64,000 bases of DNA from the NCBI RefSeq assembly GCF_026626335.1, contig NZ_JAPNTZ010000011.1:1-64000 (forward strand), in the 5' to 3' direction. Positions within the stretch are counted from its first letter, which is position 1. Each line of letters begins with the position of its first letter. Source of the DNA: Paractinoplanes pyxinae. Lineage in GTDB: Bacteria > Actinomycetota > Actinomycetes > Mycobacteriales > Micromonosporaceae. Under the pieces are notes generated by a model, which made no database searches, was not told the DNA's origin, and worked only from the letters and a program-made list of their open reading frames with translations. The translations under genes and the position numbers were made by a program. This document shows positions 33,874 through 42,302 of the stretch, in pieces.

Positions 33874-34894
33874 GAACAGCATCTACGTCAAGGGCGGGCC
33901 GATCCCCGCCCGGCGTCGTCGAGCGCAGCTCAACTACCTGCTGACCGTTCTGCCGGCTTTCCCGCTCGTGCTGCTCGTGCTGCGGCTCTGGTATCTGAGC
34001 CGTCAGGATCTGCCGACGATGCTGCTGCTGGTGCAGTACATCTCGCCGCTCGGCATGATCAGCGCGTTGTTCATCACGCTGATCTGGAGCGTGCCCGCGG
34101 TGGTGCTGGTGCTGCGGCTGCTCGGGAGCGTGCTGCTGGTGAGCGCGCCCGAGGACGCCGGTCGCTCGCTGCTCGCGGTGACCGCGCTGCGCATGCCGGA
34201 CTGGGTGGTGCTGCTGGCCGCCATGCTGGCCGCGTTCACGTGGCAGCTGCGCCTGCTGCCGCTGCTCGGCATGCTGATCGTGGCCATCCTCGGGCTCACC
34301 GCGGTGCAGCGGTTCCACACCGAGCGCTGGCTGATGGTGTGGATCACCATCGGCGTACCTGTGCTGGTGGGGGTCCTGATTCTGGTCTTCGTGTGGCCGG
34401 GGATCGTGCAGGCCTTCCGCCTCGGCGAGACGTCGACCGCCCTGCTGCTTCTGTTGCCGCCGCTGTTCGGGCCGCTGCTGACCGGACCCGTGCCGGCGCG
34501 GGCGGCCCGGCTCGTCACGCACTGGCCGGCGGTCGGCGCGGCGCTGGTGGCCCCGCTGGCGATCGGAGTGGTCTTCCTGCGGGCGCCGGTGCTGCCAAAC
34601 AGCGCCGTCGAAGTGGGCGAGCAGGGCAAACCGGCCGAGGTATTACGCGGACAGCTGATCGCGGTCGACGACACCTCGACGACAATGCTCGAAGATGGTG
34701 GACTGGTGAAGTTCATCCCCAATGATCAGGTGCGTTCCAAGACTCTCTGCCCCGAACCGGTGCGGCCGCCCGACAGCGCCGTCGCGGTCCGCGGGTGGGC
34801 GGTGACCGACTCCGCTCTGTCCTGGATAGCGCCGACACGCCGCGTGACGGAGGTCGATCCACGATGCCTAGGACGACCAGTCAGTCCCAGCTGA
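33866..34894 (+). CDS. Polytopic membrane protein, GlnX-like partner of the solute-binding protein
   Basis: A 342-aa protein with about eight membrane helices (LLTVLPAFPLVLLVLRLWYL; ALFITLIWSVPAVVLVLRLL; VWITIGVPVLVGVLILVFVW; ALVAPLAIGVVFLRAPV). It ends in a soluble part of about 85 residues (EVLRGQLIAVDDTSTTMLEDGG and IPNDQVRSKTLC). The GTG at 33866 overlaps the preceding gene by 8 bp, so the two are coupled. By position it could be the counterpart of GlnX, which passes the GlnH signal across the membrane, but I see no sequence motif that proves it. A PP2C gene follows 70 bp later. Confidence 0.65.
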   Translation: MSENSIYVKGGPIPARRRRAQLNYLLTVLPAFPLVLLVLRLWYLSRQDLPTMLLLVQYISPLGMISALFITLIWSVPAVVLVLRLLGSVLLVSAPEDAGRSLLAVTALRMPDWVVLLAAMLAAFTWQLRLLPLLGMLIVAILGLTAVQRFHTERWLMVWITIGVPVLVGVLILVFVWPGIVQAFRLGETSTALLLLLPPLFGPLLTGPVPARAARLVTHWPAVGAALVAPLAIGVVFLRAPVLPNSAVEVGEQGKPAEVLRGQLIAVDDTSTTMLEDGGLVKFIPNDQVRSKTLCPEPVRPPDSAVAVRGWAVTDSALSWIAPTRRVTEVDPRCLGRPVSPS

Positions 34895-34964
34895 CGCCCT
34901 TTTCCGGCGAAACGCCGCGGACCGCGTGCAGACAGGGTTGCGATGATCTGGGAAGCTGCACGCC

Positions 34965-35687
34965 ATGACCTTGCACCTGCGGTGGGCGGCCGGCACCGAT
35001 CAAGGACATGTCCGGAGCAACAACGAGGACTGTTACTACGCCGGTGACCGCCTCCTCGTCGTCGCCGACGGCATGGGTGGAATGGCCGCGGGCGACCTCG
35101 CGAGCCGGCTCGCCATCGAGTCGATGACCGCTCTCGACGTGCCGATCGACAACGACCACCAGATGGACGCGCTGCACAAGGCGCTCGAGGTCGCCAACGG
35201 CCGGATCGCCGAGCAGGTCGAGGCCGACAGCTCGCTGCAAGGCATGGGCACCACCCTGACCGCCGTGCTGTTCTCGGGCACCCGGGCCGCCATGGCGCAC
35301 GTCGGCGACTCCCGCGCCTACCTGCTGCGTGAGGGCCGGCTGAACCAGCTGACCAAGGACGACACGTACGTGCAGATGCTGGTCGACCAGGGCCTGATCC
35401 GGCCCGACGAGGCCGCCGGGCACCCGCGACGCTCGGTGGTCACGCGGGTGTTGCAGGGCGAGCCGGTCAGCCCGGCCTACGTGATCGTGGAGCCCGAGGC
35501 GGGCGACCGCTGGATGCTGTGCAGCGACGGCCTGACCGCTGTGGTCACCAACGAGACCATCGAGCAGGAGATGCTGGCCGCCGAGGATCCCAAGGCGTGC
35601 TGCGAGCGGCTGATCGACCTGGCGCTGCGCGGCGGGGGCCCCGACAACGTCACGGTGATTGTCGCCGATCTGACATCGGTCGACTGA
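34965..35687 (+). CDS. PP2C-type serine/threonine protein phosphatase
   Basis: A 240-aa soluble metal-dependent phosphatase. All family motifs are present: DQGHVRSNNED, LLVVADGMGGMAAG, GMGTTLTAVLF, MAHVGDSRAYLLR, LCSDGLTAVV and GGGPDNVTVIVADL. The Asp residues that hold two metal ions are kept. Unlike PstP it has no membrane tail. It removes phosphate from Ser/Thr; its substrate may be the signalling partner of the two upstream membrane genes, but no Ser/Thr kinase gene is in this window. The ATG at 34965 has GGGA 15 bases upstream, a weak ribosome site. Confidence 0.92.
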   Translation: MTLHLRWAAGTDQGHVRSNNEDCYYAGDRLLVVADGMGGMAAGDLASRLAIESMTALDVPIDNDHQMDALHKALEVANGRIAEQVEADSSLQGMGTTLTAVLFSGTRAAMAHVGDSRAYLLREGRLNQLTKDDTYVQMLVDQGLIRPDEAAGHPRRSVVTRVLQGEPVSPAYVIVEPEAGDRWMLCSDGLTAVVTNETIEQEMLAAEDPKACCERLIDLALRGGGPDNVTVIVADLTSVD

Positions 35688-35765
35688 GCACTCTTTGTCG
35701 CGGCCCGACCTGCGGTAGGTTACTGCGGTCGCGGACCTGGGGGCCCGCGGCTCAACTGGGTGGTG

Positions 35766-38069
35766 ATGATGACGGCGCGACTGTTCGTCACGCTGGCGAT
35801 CGTCCTGGGGGTCACCGCGGTCGGTGAGTTCATCGCACCGCAGAGCTGGCGTCTGTACGCGGACGCCACGCAGCTGGTCGTGGGGGCGACCGCGGCGTGG
35901 ATCTGTTTCGCGGCGGCGCGCGGCCGGGCCGGGCTGCAGCGGCGGTGGCGGGTGCTTCTCGGGTTCGGGCTCGCCTGCTGGGCGCTGATCCGGCTCTGGT
36001 GGCTGGTGCAGGACGTCATGCTCCCCGATCGGCCGGTCACGATGGTGTCCGACATCGGGTTCTTCGTGCTGCCTGCCGCCCTTCTGTTCACGCTGCTCCA
36101 GGCCCCGTACACCCGGCCCCGGCCGGTGCCCACCTCGGCCCGCCGCGACCAGCTCGCCCTGATGATCGACAGCGTGCTGATCGCGGGCTCGCTGCTCGCG
36201 CTGGTCTGGTCGGTGGTGCCGCGCGACTGGTTCCACTGGTCGGGGCAGCCCACCGGCCTGATCGTGGCCGCCGCGGGCTACGCCATCGCCGACCTCGTGC
36301 TGGCCACCATGGTGATGCTCCTGCTGCTGACCCGGCCCGACTCGCGCGCCGCCCGCAAGCCGCTGGCGCTGGGCGGGCTGGCCGTGATCGCGTTCGGTGT
36401 CTCGGACACGCTGCGGCTCCTGCACCTGGCCGACGGGCCGCTGTCGCCGTGGCAGTCGGCCGGGCACCTGCTCGGGCCGGCGCTGCTCGCGGTCGCGGCG
36501 CTCTCACGGCCGGCCGACGGCCCGCCCGGGCCCGCCGAATCGGGCGAGCGGGAGTGGCTGCACCTGCTTCTTCCGTACGTGCCGGTGACCGCGACCGGAG
36601 TGATGATCGCGATCAACAGCGGGGCCGGCAAGCCGCTGTCGCCGTTCGAGGCGTACCTGGGCTGGCTCGGGCTGGGCCTGGTGGTGGCCCGCCAGATGTT
36701 CACGATCGTCGACAACACCGTGCTGCTCGACCGGGTCTCGGAGGGGCAGCGGCGGCTGCACCACCAGGCGTACCACGACCCGCTGACCGGCCTGGCCAAC
36801 CGCGCCCTGTTCAGCGACCGGCTGACCCGGGCGCTCGGAACCAAGCCGGTGGCGGTCCTCTTCGCCGACCTGGACGACTTCAAGCTGATCAACGACAGCT
36901 TCGGGCACGCCATGGGCGACCGGGTGCTGCACGCCATCGCCGAGCGCATGCGGAACTGCGTCGGCCCGGACGATCTGGTGGCGAGGCTGGGCGGCGACGA
37001 GTTCGCGGTGCTGCTCGACCACTCGCCGGCCGAGGCCGAGCCGACCGGCCACCGGATCCTGGCCGCGCTGCGCGAGCCGTTCGTGATCGACGGCCACACG
37101 GTCGGCGTCGGGGCGAGCATCGGCCTGGTGGTGCCCGAGCCCGGCGAGGCGATGACGGCCGACGCGCTGCTGCGCCGGGCCGACGCCGCGATGTACGCCA
37201 GCAAGCGCCGGGGCAAGGGCGCGATGGCCCGGTACGCCGGCACGAACGACGGCGGCCCGCACGCCGACCTGCCGCACCTGCTGGCCCAGGCGCTGGCCTC
37301 GGGGCAACCGGCGGCGGCCGGGTTCGAGGTCTACTACCAGCCGATCGTCCGCTTCACCGACGGCGCGACGGTGGCCGTGGAGGCCCTGGCCCGCTGGACC
37401 TCCCCGGTGGCCGGGCCCGTGCACCCCGACGTCTTCGTGTCGGTCGCCGAGCGTACGGGCCTGGTCGCCGCCATCGACGACTTCGTGCTCGAGCAGGCCT
37501 GCACCGACGCGGCCGCGCTGGCGATCATCTACGGCCGCCCGATCGACATGCATGTGAACGTCTCGGCCGCCCGCCTGGGCCAGACCGGCTTGGAAGAGTC
37601 GGTGGTGACGGCCCTGAACCGCACCGGCGTTCCCGCGTCGCGCCTCGTCCTGGAGATCACTGAGACCAAGCGCATCCAGGACCTGGCGGCGGCTGCGGCT
37701 GTGGTGGAACGCTTGCGGTCCTTCGGCGTACGGATCGCTCTGGACGACTTCGGAAGCGGCTTCAACGCCCTGGCGCAGTTGCACTCACTGCCGGTGGACA
37801 TCGTGAAGCTTGACGCCACGCTGACCGACGTTGACATCGCACCCGACCGGGCCGGCGCGCTGTGCCGTTCGGTGCTGACCATCTGCGCCGACCTGAACAT
37901 CGCCGTGGTGGCCGAGGGCATCGAGACGCCGTCGCGGGCGCACGCGCTGGCCGAGCTGGGCTGCGTGGTCGGGCAGGGGTATCTGTTCGGCCAGCCCGGC
38001 CCCCTGCACCGCCTGAAGCCACCGATGATCCCGGCCCAGCCCTCGTCACCCGTCCACCTGGCGAACTGA
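35766..38069 (+). CDS. Membrane GGDEF-EAL protein (c-di-GMP turnover)
   Basis: A 767-aa protein. About nine hydrophobic helices (residues 1-320) precede a GGDEF domain (VARLGGDEFAVLLD near 410) and an EAL domain (VEALARW near 540). The EAL residues NVSAARLG, LEITETK, DDFGSGFNAL, KLDATL, AEGIETPS and GQGYLFG are all present, so both activities could be active. Domain order and length match the protein at 10878-13205. The start lies in a cluster GTG-GTG-ATG-ATG at 35760-35771; 35766 is a middle choice. TAGGTT at 35716 may be a -10 with a leader of about 40 bases. Confidence 0.9.
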   Translation: MMTARLFVTLAIVLGVTAVGEFIAPQSWRLYADATQLVVGATAAWICFAAARGRAGLQRRWRVLLGFGLACWALIRLWWLVQDVMLPDRPVTMVSDIGFFVLPAALLFTLLQAPYTRPRPVPTSARRDQLALMIDSVLIAGSLLALVWSVVPRDWFHWSGQPTGLIVAAAGYAIADLVLATMVMLLLLTRPDSRAARKPLALGGLAVIAFGVSDTLRLLHLADGPLSPWQSAGHLLGPALLAVAALSRPADGPPGPAESGEREWLHLLLPYVPVTATGVMIAINSGAGKPLSPFEAYLGWLGLGLVVARQMFTIVDNTVLLDRVSEGQRRLHHQAYHDPLTGLANRALFSDRLTRALGTKPVAVLFADLDDFKLINDSFGHAMGDRVLHAIAERMRNCVGPDDLVARLGGDEFAVLLDHSPAEAEPTGHRILAALREPFVIDGHTVGVGASIGLVVPEPGEAMTADALLRRADAAMYASKRRGKGAMARYAGTNDGGPHADLPHLLAQALASGQPAAAGFEVYYQPIVRFTDGATVAVEALARWTSPVAGPVHPDVFVSVAERTGLVAAIDDFVLEQACTDAAALAIIYGRPIDMHVNVSAARLGQTGLEESVVTALNRTGVPASRLVLEITETKRIQDLAAAAAVVERLRSFGVRIALDDFGSGFNALAQLHSLPVDIVKLDATLTDVDIAPDRAGALCRSVLTICADLNIAVVAEGIETPSRAHALAELGCVVGQGYLFGQPGPLHRLKPPMIPAQPSSPVHLAN

Positions 38070-38099
38070 AGCCGCTCTGCGGCCCGATCATGATGAGCG

Positions 38100-38480
38100 T
38101 CAGCCCGGCCGATACCTGGTCGTCACGCCGAAGTCGACATCCCTGATTTCGACGTAGGCCAACTGCGGCAGCCGAGGGGTCAGCAGCCCGAACAGGTGCC
38201 GGGCGACCAACTCGAACGTCGGCCGGAACTCGAACACCTCGGTCCAGGGCCGCTGGTCGAGGCCGGCGCAGCAGCTCACCAGCTCGGCCGAGGCGGCGTC
38301 GGTGTCGAAGAACCACCCGCGTCCGGTCAGCTGCTCGTCGTCGAACGTCACCCCGGCCCGGACGACGACCTCGACGCCGTGCCCCGGCGGGAGCAGCGAC
38401 AGCCCTTGCCGCGCGCGGACCGGCGACGGCAGCCCCTGCACGGCCCGGAACCGGTGTTCGACCTCGACCAGGAAGCTCAT
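38100..38480 (-). CDS. 6-pyruvoyl-tetrahydropterin synthase / QueD-like protein, degenerate metal site
   Basis: A 126-aa protein with the T-fold of the PTPS/QueD family: VEVEHRFRAV, then GHGVEVVVRAGV, GRGWFFDTDAASAEL (the family's V-x-D-F/D-x-x-x-L region), FEFRPTFELVARHLFG and AYVEIRDVDFGVTTRYRPG. In active enzymes zinc is held by one His near the start and by H-x-H. Here the pair reads H-G-V, so one ligand is lost, and the catalytic Cys is not in place. It may be a non-catalytic paralogue or have a new role. The ATG at 38480 is four bases after the hrpB stop, so the genes are one operon. No other queuosine or pterin gene is near. Confidence 0.65.
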   Translation of the reverse strand: MSFLVEVEHRFRAVQGLPSPVRARQGLSLLPPGHGVEVVVRAGVTFDDEQLTGRGWFFDTDAASAELVSCCAGLDQRPWTEVFEFRPTFELVARHLFGLLTPRLPQLAYVEIRDVDFGVTTRYRPG

Positions 38481-38484
38481 CGCG

Positions 38485-41295
38485 TCACCGGGACCGGGGG
38501 TTCGTGCGGCGGGTGGGTTCGGCGGTGGTCGGATCCTCCGGCCAGGGGTGGCGGGGGTAGCGGCCGCGAAGCTCAGCTCGCACTTGCGGATAGCCCTGGG
38601 CCCAGAAGGACGCCAGATCGCGGGTCACGGCGACCGGCCGCCCGGCCGGCGAGAGCAGATGCAGCAGCACCGGGATGCGCCCGTCGCCGAGCCGGGGAGC
38701 GTCCCGCCACCCGAACGCCTCTTGCACCTTGACCGCCAGCACCGGGGACTCCGGATCCGAGTAGTCGACCCGGACCCGCGACCCGCTGGGCACCGGCAGG
38801 CGTTCGGGGGCCACCTCGTCGAGCCGCCCGGCCACCGACCAGGGGAGCAGCCGCCGCAGCCCGGAGGCCACGTCGATTTTGCCCAGGTCGGCCCGGCGAC
38901 GGGCCGAGCCGAACTCGAGCCAGTCGTCGGCCCGATCGAGCAGCGCCTGGTCGGAGACGTCGGGCCAGGGCTCGCCCACGGCGGCGTGTGCGAAGGCCAG
39001 CCGCTCCCGCAGTTCGACCGCCGCGCGCGACCAATTCAGCAGGCTCAGTCCCTCGCGCCGGAGCCCTTCGGTCAGGGCCGCCCGCACCAGTTCGCGATCG
39101 GGGTCGGTGATCCGGCGCTCGACCAGCGTGATCGCCCCGAGCCGCTGGACCGTGCGCGCGACCACGTCACCGTCCACCCAGCCGATCTCGGTGGCCTCGG
39201 TGAGCAGCGTCCCGGCGGCCTCGATCGCCGTCGCCTCGTCGAGCGGCACCGCCGCCCGGATTCGCGCGGTTCGTGCCCCGGCCGCTCGATCCGCCGAGGC
39301 GATGGCCAGCCATTCGACGCCGGCCAGCCCGCTGCCGCCCGTCAGCTCGGCGGCCGTGCCGCCGGCCATCAGATAGGCCCGGCCGCCTGCCTCTCGTACC
39401 CGGGCCACCCGCTCCGGATAGGCCAGCCCGATAACGAGCCCCGCCGCCAGATCGTCCGGCAGGCTGGCCGGCTTTCCGGCCGCCGCACTCGATTGCGCGC
39501 CATCCCGCGCCTTGCCGTTACCGCCCGACGCGGCCTCCGGCTGACCGCCGCTGCGTGACTGCTTACCGCCCGACGCGGCCTCCGGCTGACCGCCGCTGCG
39601 CGACTGCTTACCGTCGGCCGCGGCCCCCGACTGACCGCCGCTGCGCGACTGCTTACCGTCGGCCGCAGCCTCCGACCGACCGCCGCCGGGCGCGGCCGCT
39701 GTCTGCTCGGTGTCCGGGTTGCCGTCGAGCGTCACGCCAGGCTCGTCGTCGGCCCGGGTTCCGGCCACGGCGATGTCGTCGAGGCCTGCGGCGGCGTCGG
39801 TGACGTCGGACGTTGTCTCGTCGGCGGGGTTGCGGTGCAGGGCCGCCGACAAGCGGCTCACCTCGCTGCGCCAGGCCGGGTCTCGGCTGCCGCGGGCCCG
39901 GCGCCACGCGGCGGTCAGGTCGTCGGCCTGGGCCCGCTCGTCGTCGAGGAGGGCGACGATCTCGGCCGCCCGGTGGGCGCCGACCAGCGGGGCGCCGTCG
40001 AGCAGGGCGCGGGCCAGACGGGGATGCAGGCCGGCATCGGCCAACGCGCGGCCGCGCGGGGTGACCCGGCCGGCGGCGTCGACCGCGCCCAGGTCGCGCA
40101 GCGTGGTCACCGCCGCCTGCAGCGCCCCGGACGGCGGCTGGTCGGGCAGCGCCAGGCCGGAACCGTCGGGATGGCCCCACAACGCCAGGTCGAGCGCGAA
40201 GCCGGTGAGGTCGGCCGCCGCTATTTCGGGCTCGGGCTGGGCCGGCAGGCGATCGTGCTGAGCCGGGGACCAGCAGCGGTAGACCCGGCCGGGCGCCTCA
40301 CGACCGGCTCGGCCCGCGCGCTGGACGGCCGCCGCGCGCGACACCGGCACCGTGGCCAGGGCGCCGAGGCCGCGAGCATGATCCATGCGGGGAACCCGAC
40401 TGAGCCCGGCATCGACCACCGCTCGGACACCGGGCACCGTCAGGCTGCTTTCGGCGACCGCCGTGGACAGCACCACTCGCCGGCGCGGGCCCGCCCGCAG
40501 GGCGGCGTCCTGCACCGCGCCGGGCTGCCGCCCGTGCAGGGGGATCACCTCGGCCGCGACACCGGACAGGCGGCCGGCCACCGCGTCGATCTCGCGGGCG
40601 CCGGGCAGGAAGACGAGCACGTCACCCTCGCCCTCGGCCAGCGCGCGGCGGGTGGTCGCGGCGACGTGGTCGAGCAGGCGCGGGTCGACCCGCAGGCCCA
40701 GCGGCGGCGTGATCGGGCCGCCCGGCGGCGCCCACACCTCGGCCACCGGGAACAGCGGCGCCGTCGCCGTCACCACGGGGACACCGCCCAGCACCTCGGA
40801 CAGGCGGCCCGCGTCGGCCGTGGCCGAGGTGGCCAGCAGCTGCAGATCCGGCCGCAGGGCGGCCCGGGCCTCGACCAGGAAGGCGAGCGCGAGATCGGTG
40901 TCGAGATGGCGCTCGTGGCACTCGTCGAGAATCACCGCGGCGGTGCCGGCCAGCTCGGGGTCGCGCTGGAGCCGGCGCACGAGGACGCCGGTGGTGACCA
41001 CCTCGACCCGGGTGCGCCGGGAGACCTGGCGGTCGCCGCGCACGGTGTAACCCACCTGATCGCCGGGGCGCTCGCCCAGCAGCGACGCCATGCGCCGAGC
41101 GGCCGCCCGGGCGGCCAGGCGGCGCGGCTCGGCCACCACGACACGCCCGGGCAGGGCGAGCGGCACCAGCGTCGTCTTGCCGGTGCCGGGCGGGGCCACC
41201 AGCACCGCCGCACCCGAGCCGGACAGCGCCGCGCGGACCCGGGGCAGCACCTCACGGATCGGCAGGGCGGGCAGGGCGTCGTCGGCGATGAGCAC
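38485..41295 (-). CDS. hrpB: ATP-dependent helicase HrpB
   Basis: A 936-aa DEAH-box helicase. VLVAPPGTGKTTLVPLAL is Walker A and AVILDECHERHLDTDLAL the DExH box. LQLLATSATADA is motif III and QRAGRAGREAPGRVYR motif VI. The helicase-associated region and the HrpB C-terminal domain (PWSVAGRLDEVAPERLPVPSGSR; SPAGRPVAVTRDLASFW) follow. The biological role of HrpB is not settled. About 100 low-complexity residues with 15-residue repeats are inserted near residues 505-605, between the helicase-associated region and the rest. The GTG at 41295 is used; an upstream extension would overlap the divergent uraD promoter. It is co-transcribed with the QueD-like gene. Confidence 0.92.
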   Translation of the reverse strand: MLIADDALPALPIREVLPRVRAALSGSGAAVLVAPPGTGKTTLVPLALPGRVVVAEPRRLAARAAARRMASLLGERPGDQVGYTVRGDRQVSRRTRVEVVTTGVLVRRLQRDPELAGTAAVILDECHERHLDTDLALAFLVEARAALRPDLQLLATSATADAGRLSEVLGGVPVVTATAPLFPVAEVWAPPGGPITPPLGLRVDPRLLDHVAATTRRALAEGEGDVLVFLPGAREIDAVAGRLSGVAAEVIPLHGRQPGAVQDAALRAGPRRRVVLSTAVAESSLTVPGVRAVVDAGLSRVPRMDHARGLGALATVPVSRAAAVQRAGRAGREAPGRVYRCWSPAQHDRLPAQPEPEIAAADLTGFALDLALWGHPDGSGLALPDQPPSGALQAAVTTLRDLGAVDAAGRVTPRGRALADAGLHPRLARALLDGAPLVGAHRAAEIVALLDDERAQADDLTAAWRRARGSRDPAWRSEVSRLSAALHRNPADETTSDVTDAAAGLDDIAVAGTRADDEPGVTLDGNPDTEQTAAAPGGGRSEAAADGKQSRSGGQSGAAADGKQSRSGGQPEAASGGKQSRSGGQPEAASGGNGKARDGAQSSAAAGKPASLPDDLAAGLVIGLAYPERVARVREAGGRAYLMAGGTAAELTGGSGLAGVEWLAIASADRAAGARTARIRAAVPLDEATAIEAAGTLLTEATEIGWVDGDVVARTVQRLGAITLVERRITDPDRELVRAALTEGLRREGLSLLNWSRAAVELRERLAFAHAAVGEPWPDVSDQALLDRADDWLEFGSARRRADLGKIDVASGLRRLLPWSVAGRLDEVAPERLPVPSGSRVRVDYSDPESPVLAVKVQEAFGWRDAPRLGDGRIPVLLHLLSPAGRPVAVTRDLASFWAQGYPQVRAELRGRYPRHPWPEDPTTAEPTRRTNPRSR
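39533..39682 (-). repeat. 45-bp in-frame tandem repeat inside hrpB
   Basis: Three full 45-bp units and the start of a fourth (unit starts at 39533, 39578, 39623, 39668). They encode 15-residue repeats with the core GGKQSRSGGQ or DGKQSRSGGQ. The unit length is a multiple of three, so the helicase frame is kept. Confidence 0.95.
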
Positions 41296-41312
41296 GGGAC
41301 CATCCTGGCGCA

Positions 41313-41392
41313 CCGGTCCGACAATTTCGCCGGGCCGCCCCGGCGCCTGTGGACAACGCCGGAATGTGGATAACGAGAATCTGTCGGACCGG
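41313..41392. promoter_or_regulatory. Inverted repeat flanking the hrpB-uraD divergent promoter
   Basis: CCGGTCCGACA (41313-41323) and TGTCGGACCGG (41382-41392) are perfect 11-bp inverted arms 58 bp apart. They lie between the divergent hrpB and uraD starts and surround the two DnaA-like boxes. They could be paired operator half-sites for a regulator of purine degradation; no such regulator is encoded nearby. Confidence 0.5.
41348..41373 (-). promoter_or_regulatory. Two DnaA-box consensus sequences
   Basis: TGTGGACAA (41348-41356) is the complement of TTGTCCACA, the actinobacterial DnaA box. TGTGGATAA (41365-41373) is the complement of TTATCCACA, the classical box. They point the same way and start 17 bp apart. 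No dnaA, dnaN or AT-rich region is near, so this is not the origin. Confidence 0.6.
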
Positions 41393-41440
41393 CGTGGCAG
41401 GGTTGGCGCAACGCGAGAACGTACGACGGAAGGGGTGCCG

Positions 41441-41947
41441 ATGGATGCGGTCGAGGTGTTCAACTCGCTGCCCGCCGCCCGCCTCGAGCAAGATCTGCAC
41501 GCTTGCTGCGCCGCGCCCGCCTGGGGTGCGGCGATCATCGCCAAGCGGCCTTACCAGACGCGGGCCGATCTGCTGGCCGCGGCCGACGCCGCCTCCCGCG
41601 CTCTGAGCTGGGCCGATGTGCTGGCCGGCCTGTCCGCTCACCCGCGCATCGGCGAGCGCCCCACCGGCGAGTCGCAAGAGGCGGCGTGGTCCCGGCGTGA
41701 GCAGTCCACCGCCGCCCAAAGTGCCGACCAGGACACTGAGGCCGCGTTGGTCGAGGCCAACCGCGCGTACGAGGAAAGGTTCGGTCACGTGTTCCTGATC
41801 TTCGCGAGCGGGCGCACGCGGGAAGAGATCCTGGACGCCGCCCGCGAGCGCCTGACCAACGACGAGGCCACCGAACGGGCCGTCGTCGCCGATCAGCTGC
41901 GCCGCATCGCGCTGCTGCGACTCGAGCGGGTGCTCGATGCCCTCTGA
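41441..41947 (+). CDS. uraD: OHCU decarboxylase (2-oxo-4-hydroxy-4-carboxy-5-ureidoimidazoline decarboxylase)
   Basis: A 168-aa enzyme that removes CO2 from OHCU to give S-allantoin, the last step of the uricase route. The conserved HPRIG (67-71) follows LSWADVLAGLSA. RAYEERFGHVFLIFASGRT with R-x-x-E-I-L is the family's C-terminal signature. The ATG at 41441 has GGAAGGGG a few bases upstream. The gene overlaps uraH by 11 bp and opens the operon uraD-uraH-uricase-deaminase. An inverted repeat and two DnaA-like boxes occupy its promoter region. Confidence 0.92.
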   Translation: MDAVEVFNSLPAARLEQDLHACCAAPAWGAAIIAKRPYQTRADLLAAADAASRALSWADVLAGLSAHPRIGERPTGESQEAAWSRREQSTAAQSADQDTEAALVEANRAYEERFGHVFLIFASGRTREEILDAARERLTNDEATERAVVADQLRRIALLRLERVLDAL

Positions 41948-42296
41948 CGCCGGCACCGCCGAGTTCCACGCCAAGATCTCGACGCACATCCTCGACACGG
42001 TCAGCGGCGAGCCCGCCCGGGATGTTTATGTGCGGTTGGAGCGACGCGAGTCGCAGGGGTGGGGGACGATCGCCGAGGGGCGCACTGACGACGACGGCCG
42101 GCTGCGCTACCGGGTGCCGATGCAGGAGTGGCAGGCGGGCGGCTACCGCCTGTCGTTCTACGTCGAGCCCTACCTGGGCGCCGACTGCTTCTTCCCGGAG
42201 ATCACGGTCGCCTTCCACGTCCGCGACCCCGAGCGGCACTACCACGTGCCGCTGCTGCTCAGCCGCTACGGCTACACCACCTACCGAGGGAGCTGA
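41937..42296 (+). CDS. uraH: 5-hydroxyisourate hydrolase
   Basis: A 119-aa transthyretin-related enzyme that hydrolyses 5-hydroxyisourate, the uricase product, to OHCU. Family marks are KISTHILDTVSGEPARDV at the start, and RLSFYVEPYLGADCFFPEI. The C-terminus HYHVPLLLSRYGYTTYRGS ends with the YRGS tetrapeptide that separates these enzymes from transthyretin. The His in STHILD and in HYHVP and the C-terminal residues form the active site. It overlaps uraD by 11 bp and is seven bases from the uricase gene. Confidence 0.95.
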   Translation: MPSDAGTAEFHAKISTHILDTVSGEPARDVYVRLERRESQGWGTIAEGRTDDDGRLRYRVPMQEWQAGGYRLSFYVEPYLGADCFFPEITVAFHVRDPERHYHVPLLLSRYGYTTYRGS

Positions 42297-42302
42297 ACGC
42301 GC

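Noticed and set aside
39533..39682. 45-bp repeats considered as CRISPR or a mobile repeat
   Set aside because: No unique spacers; the repeats keep the hrpB frame and code for a linker.
41348..41373. DnaA boxes considered as a replication origin
   Set aside because: Only two boxes, no AT-rich unwinding region and no dnaA, dnaN, parAB or gidB genes nearby.
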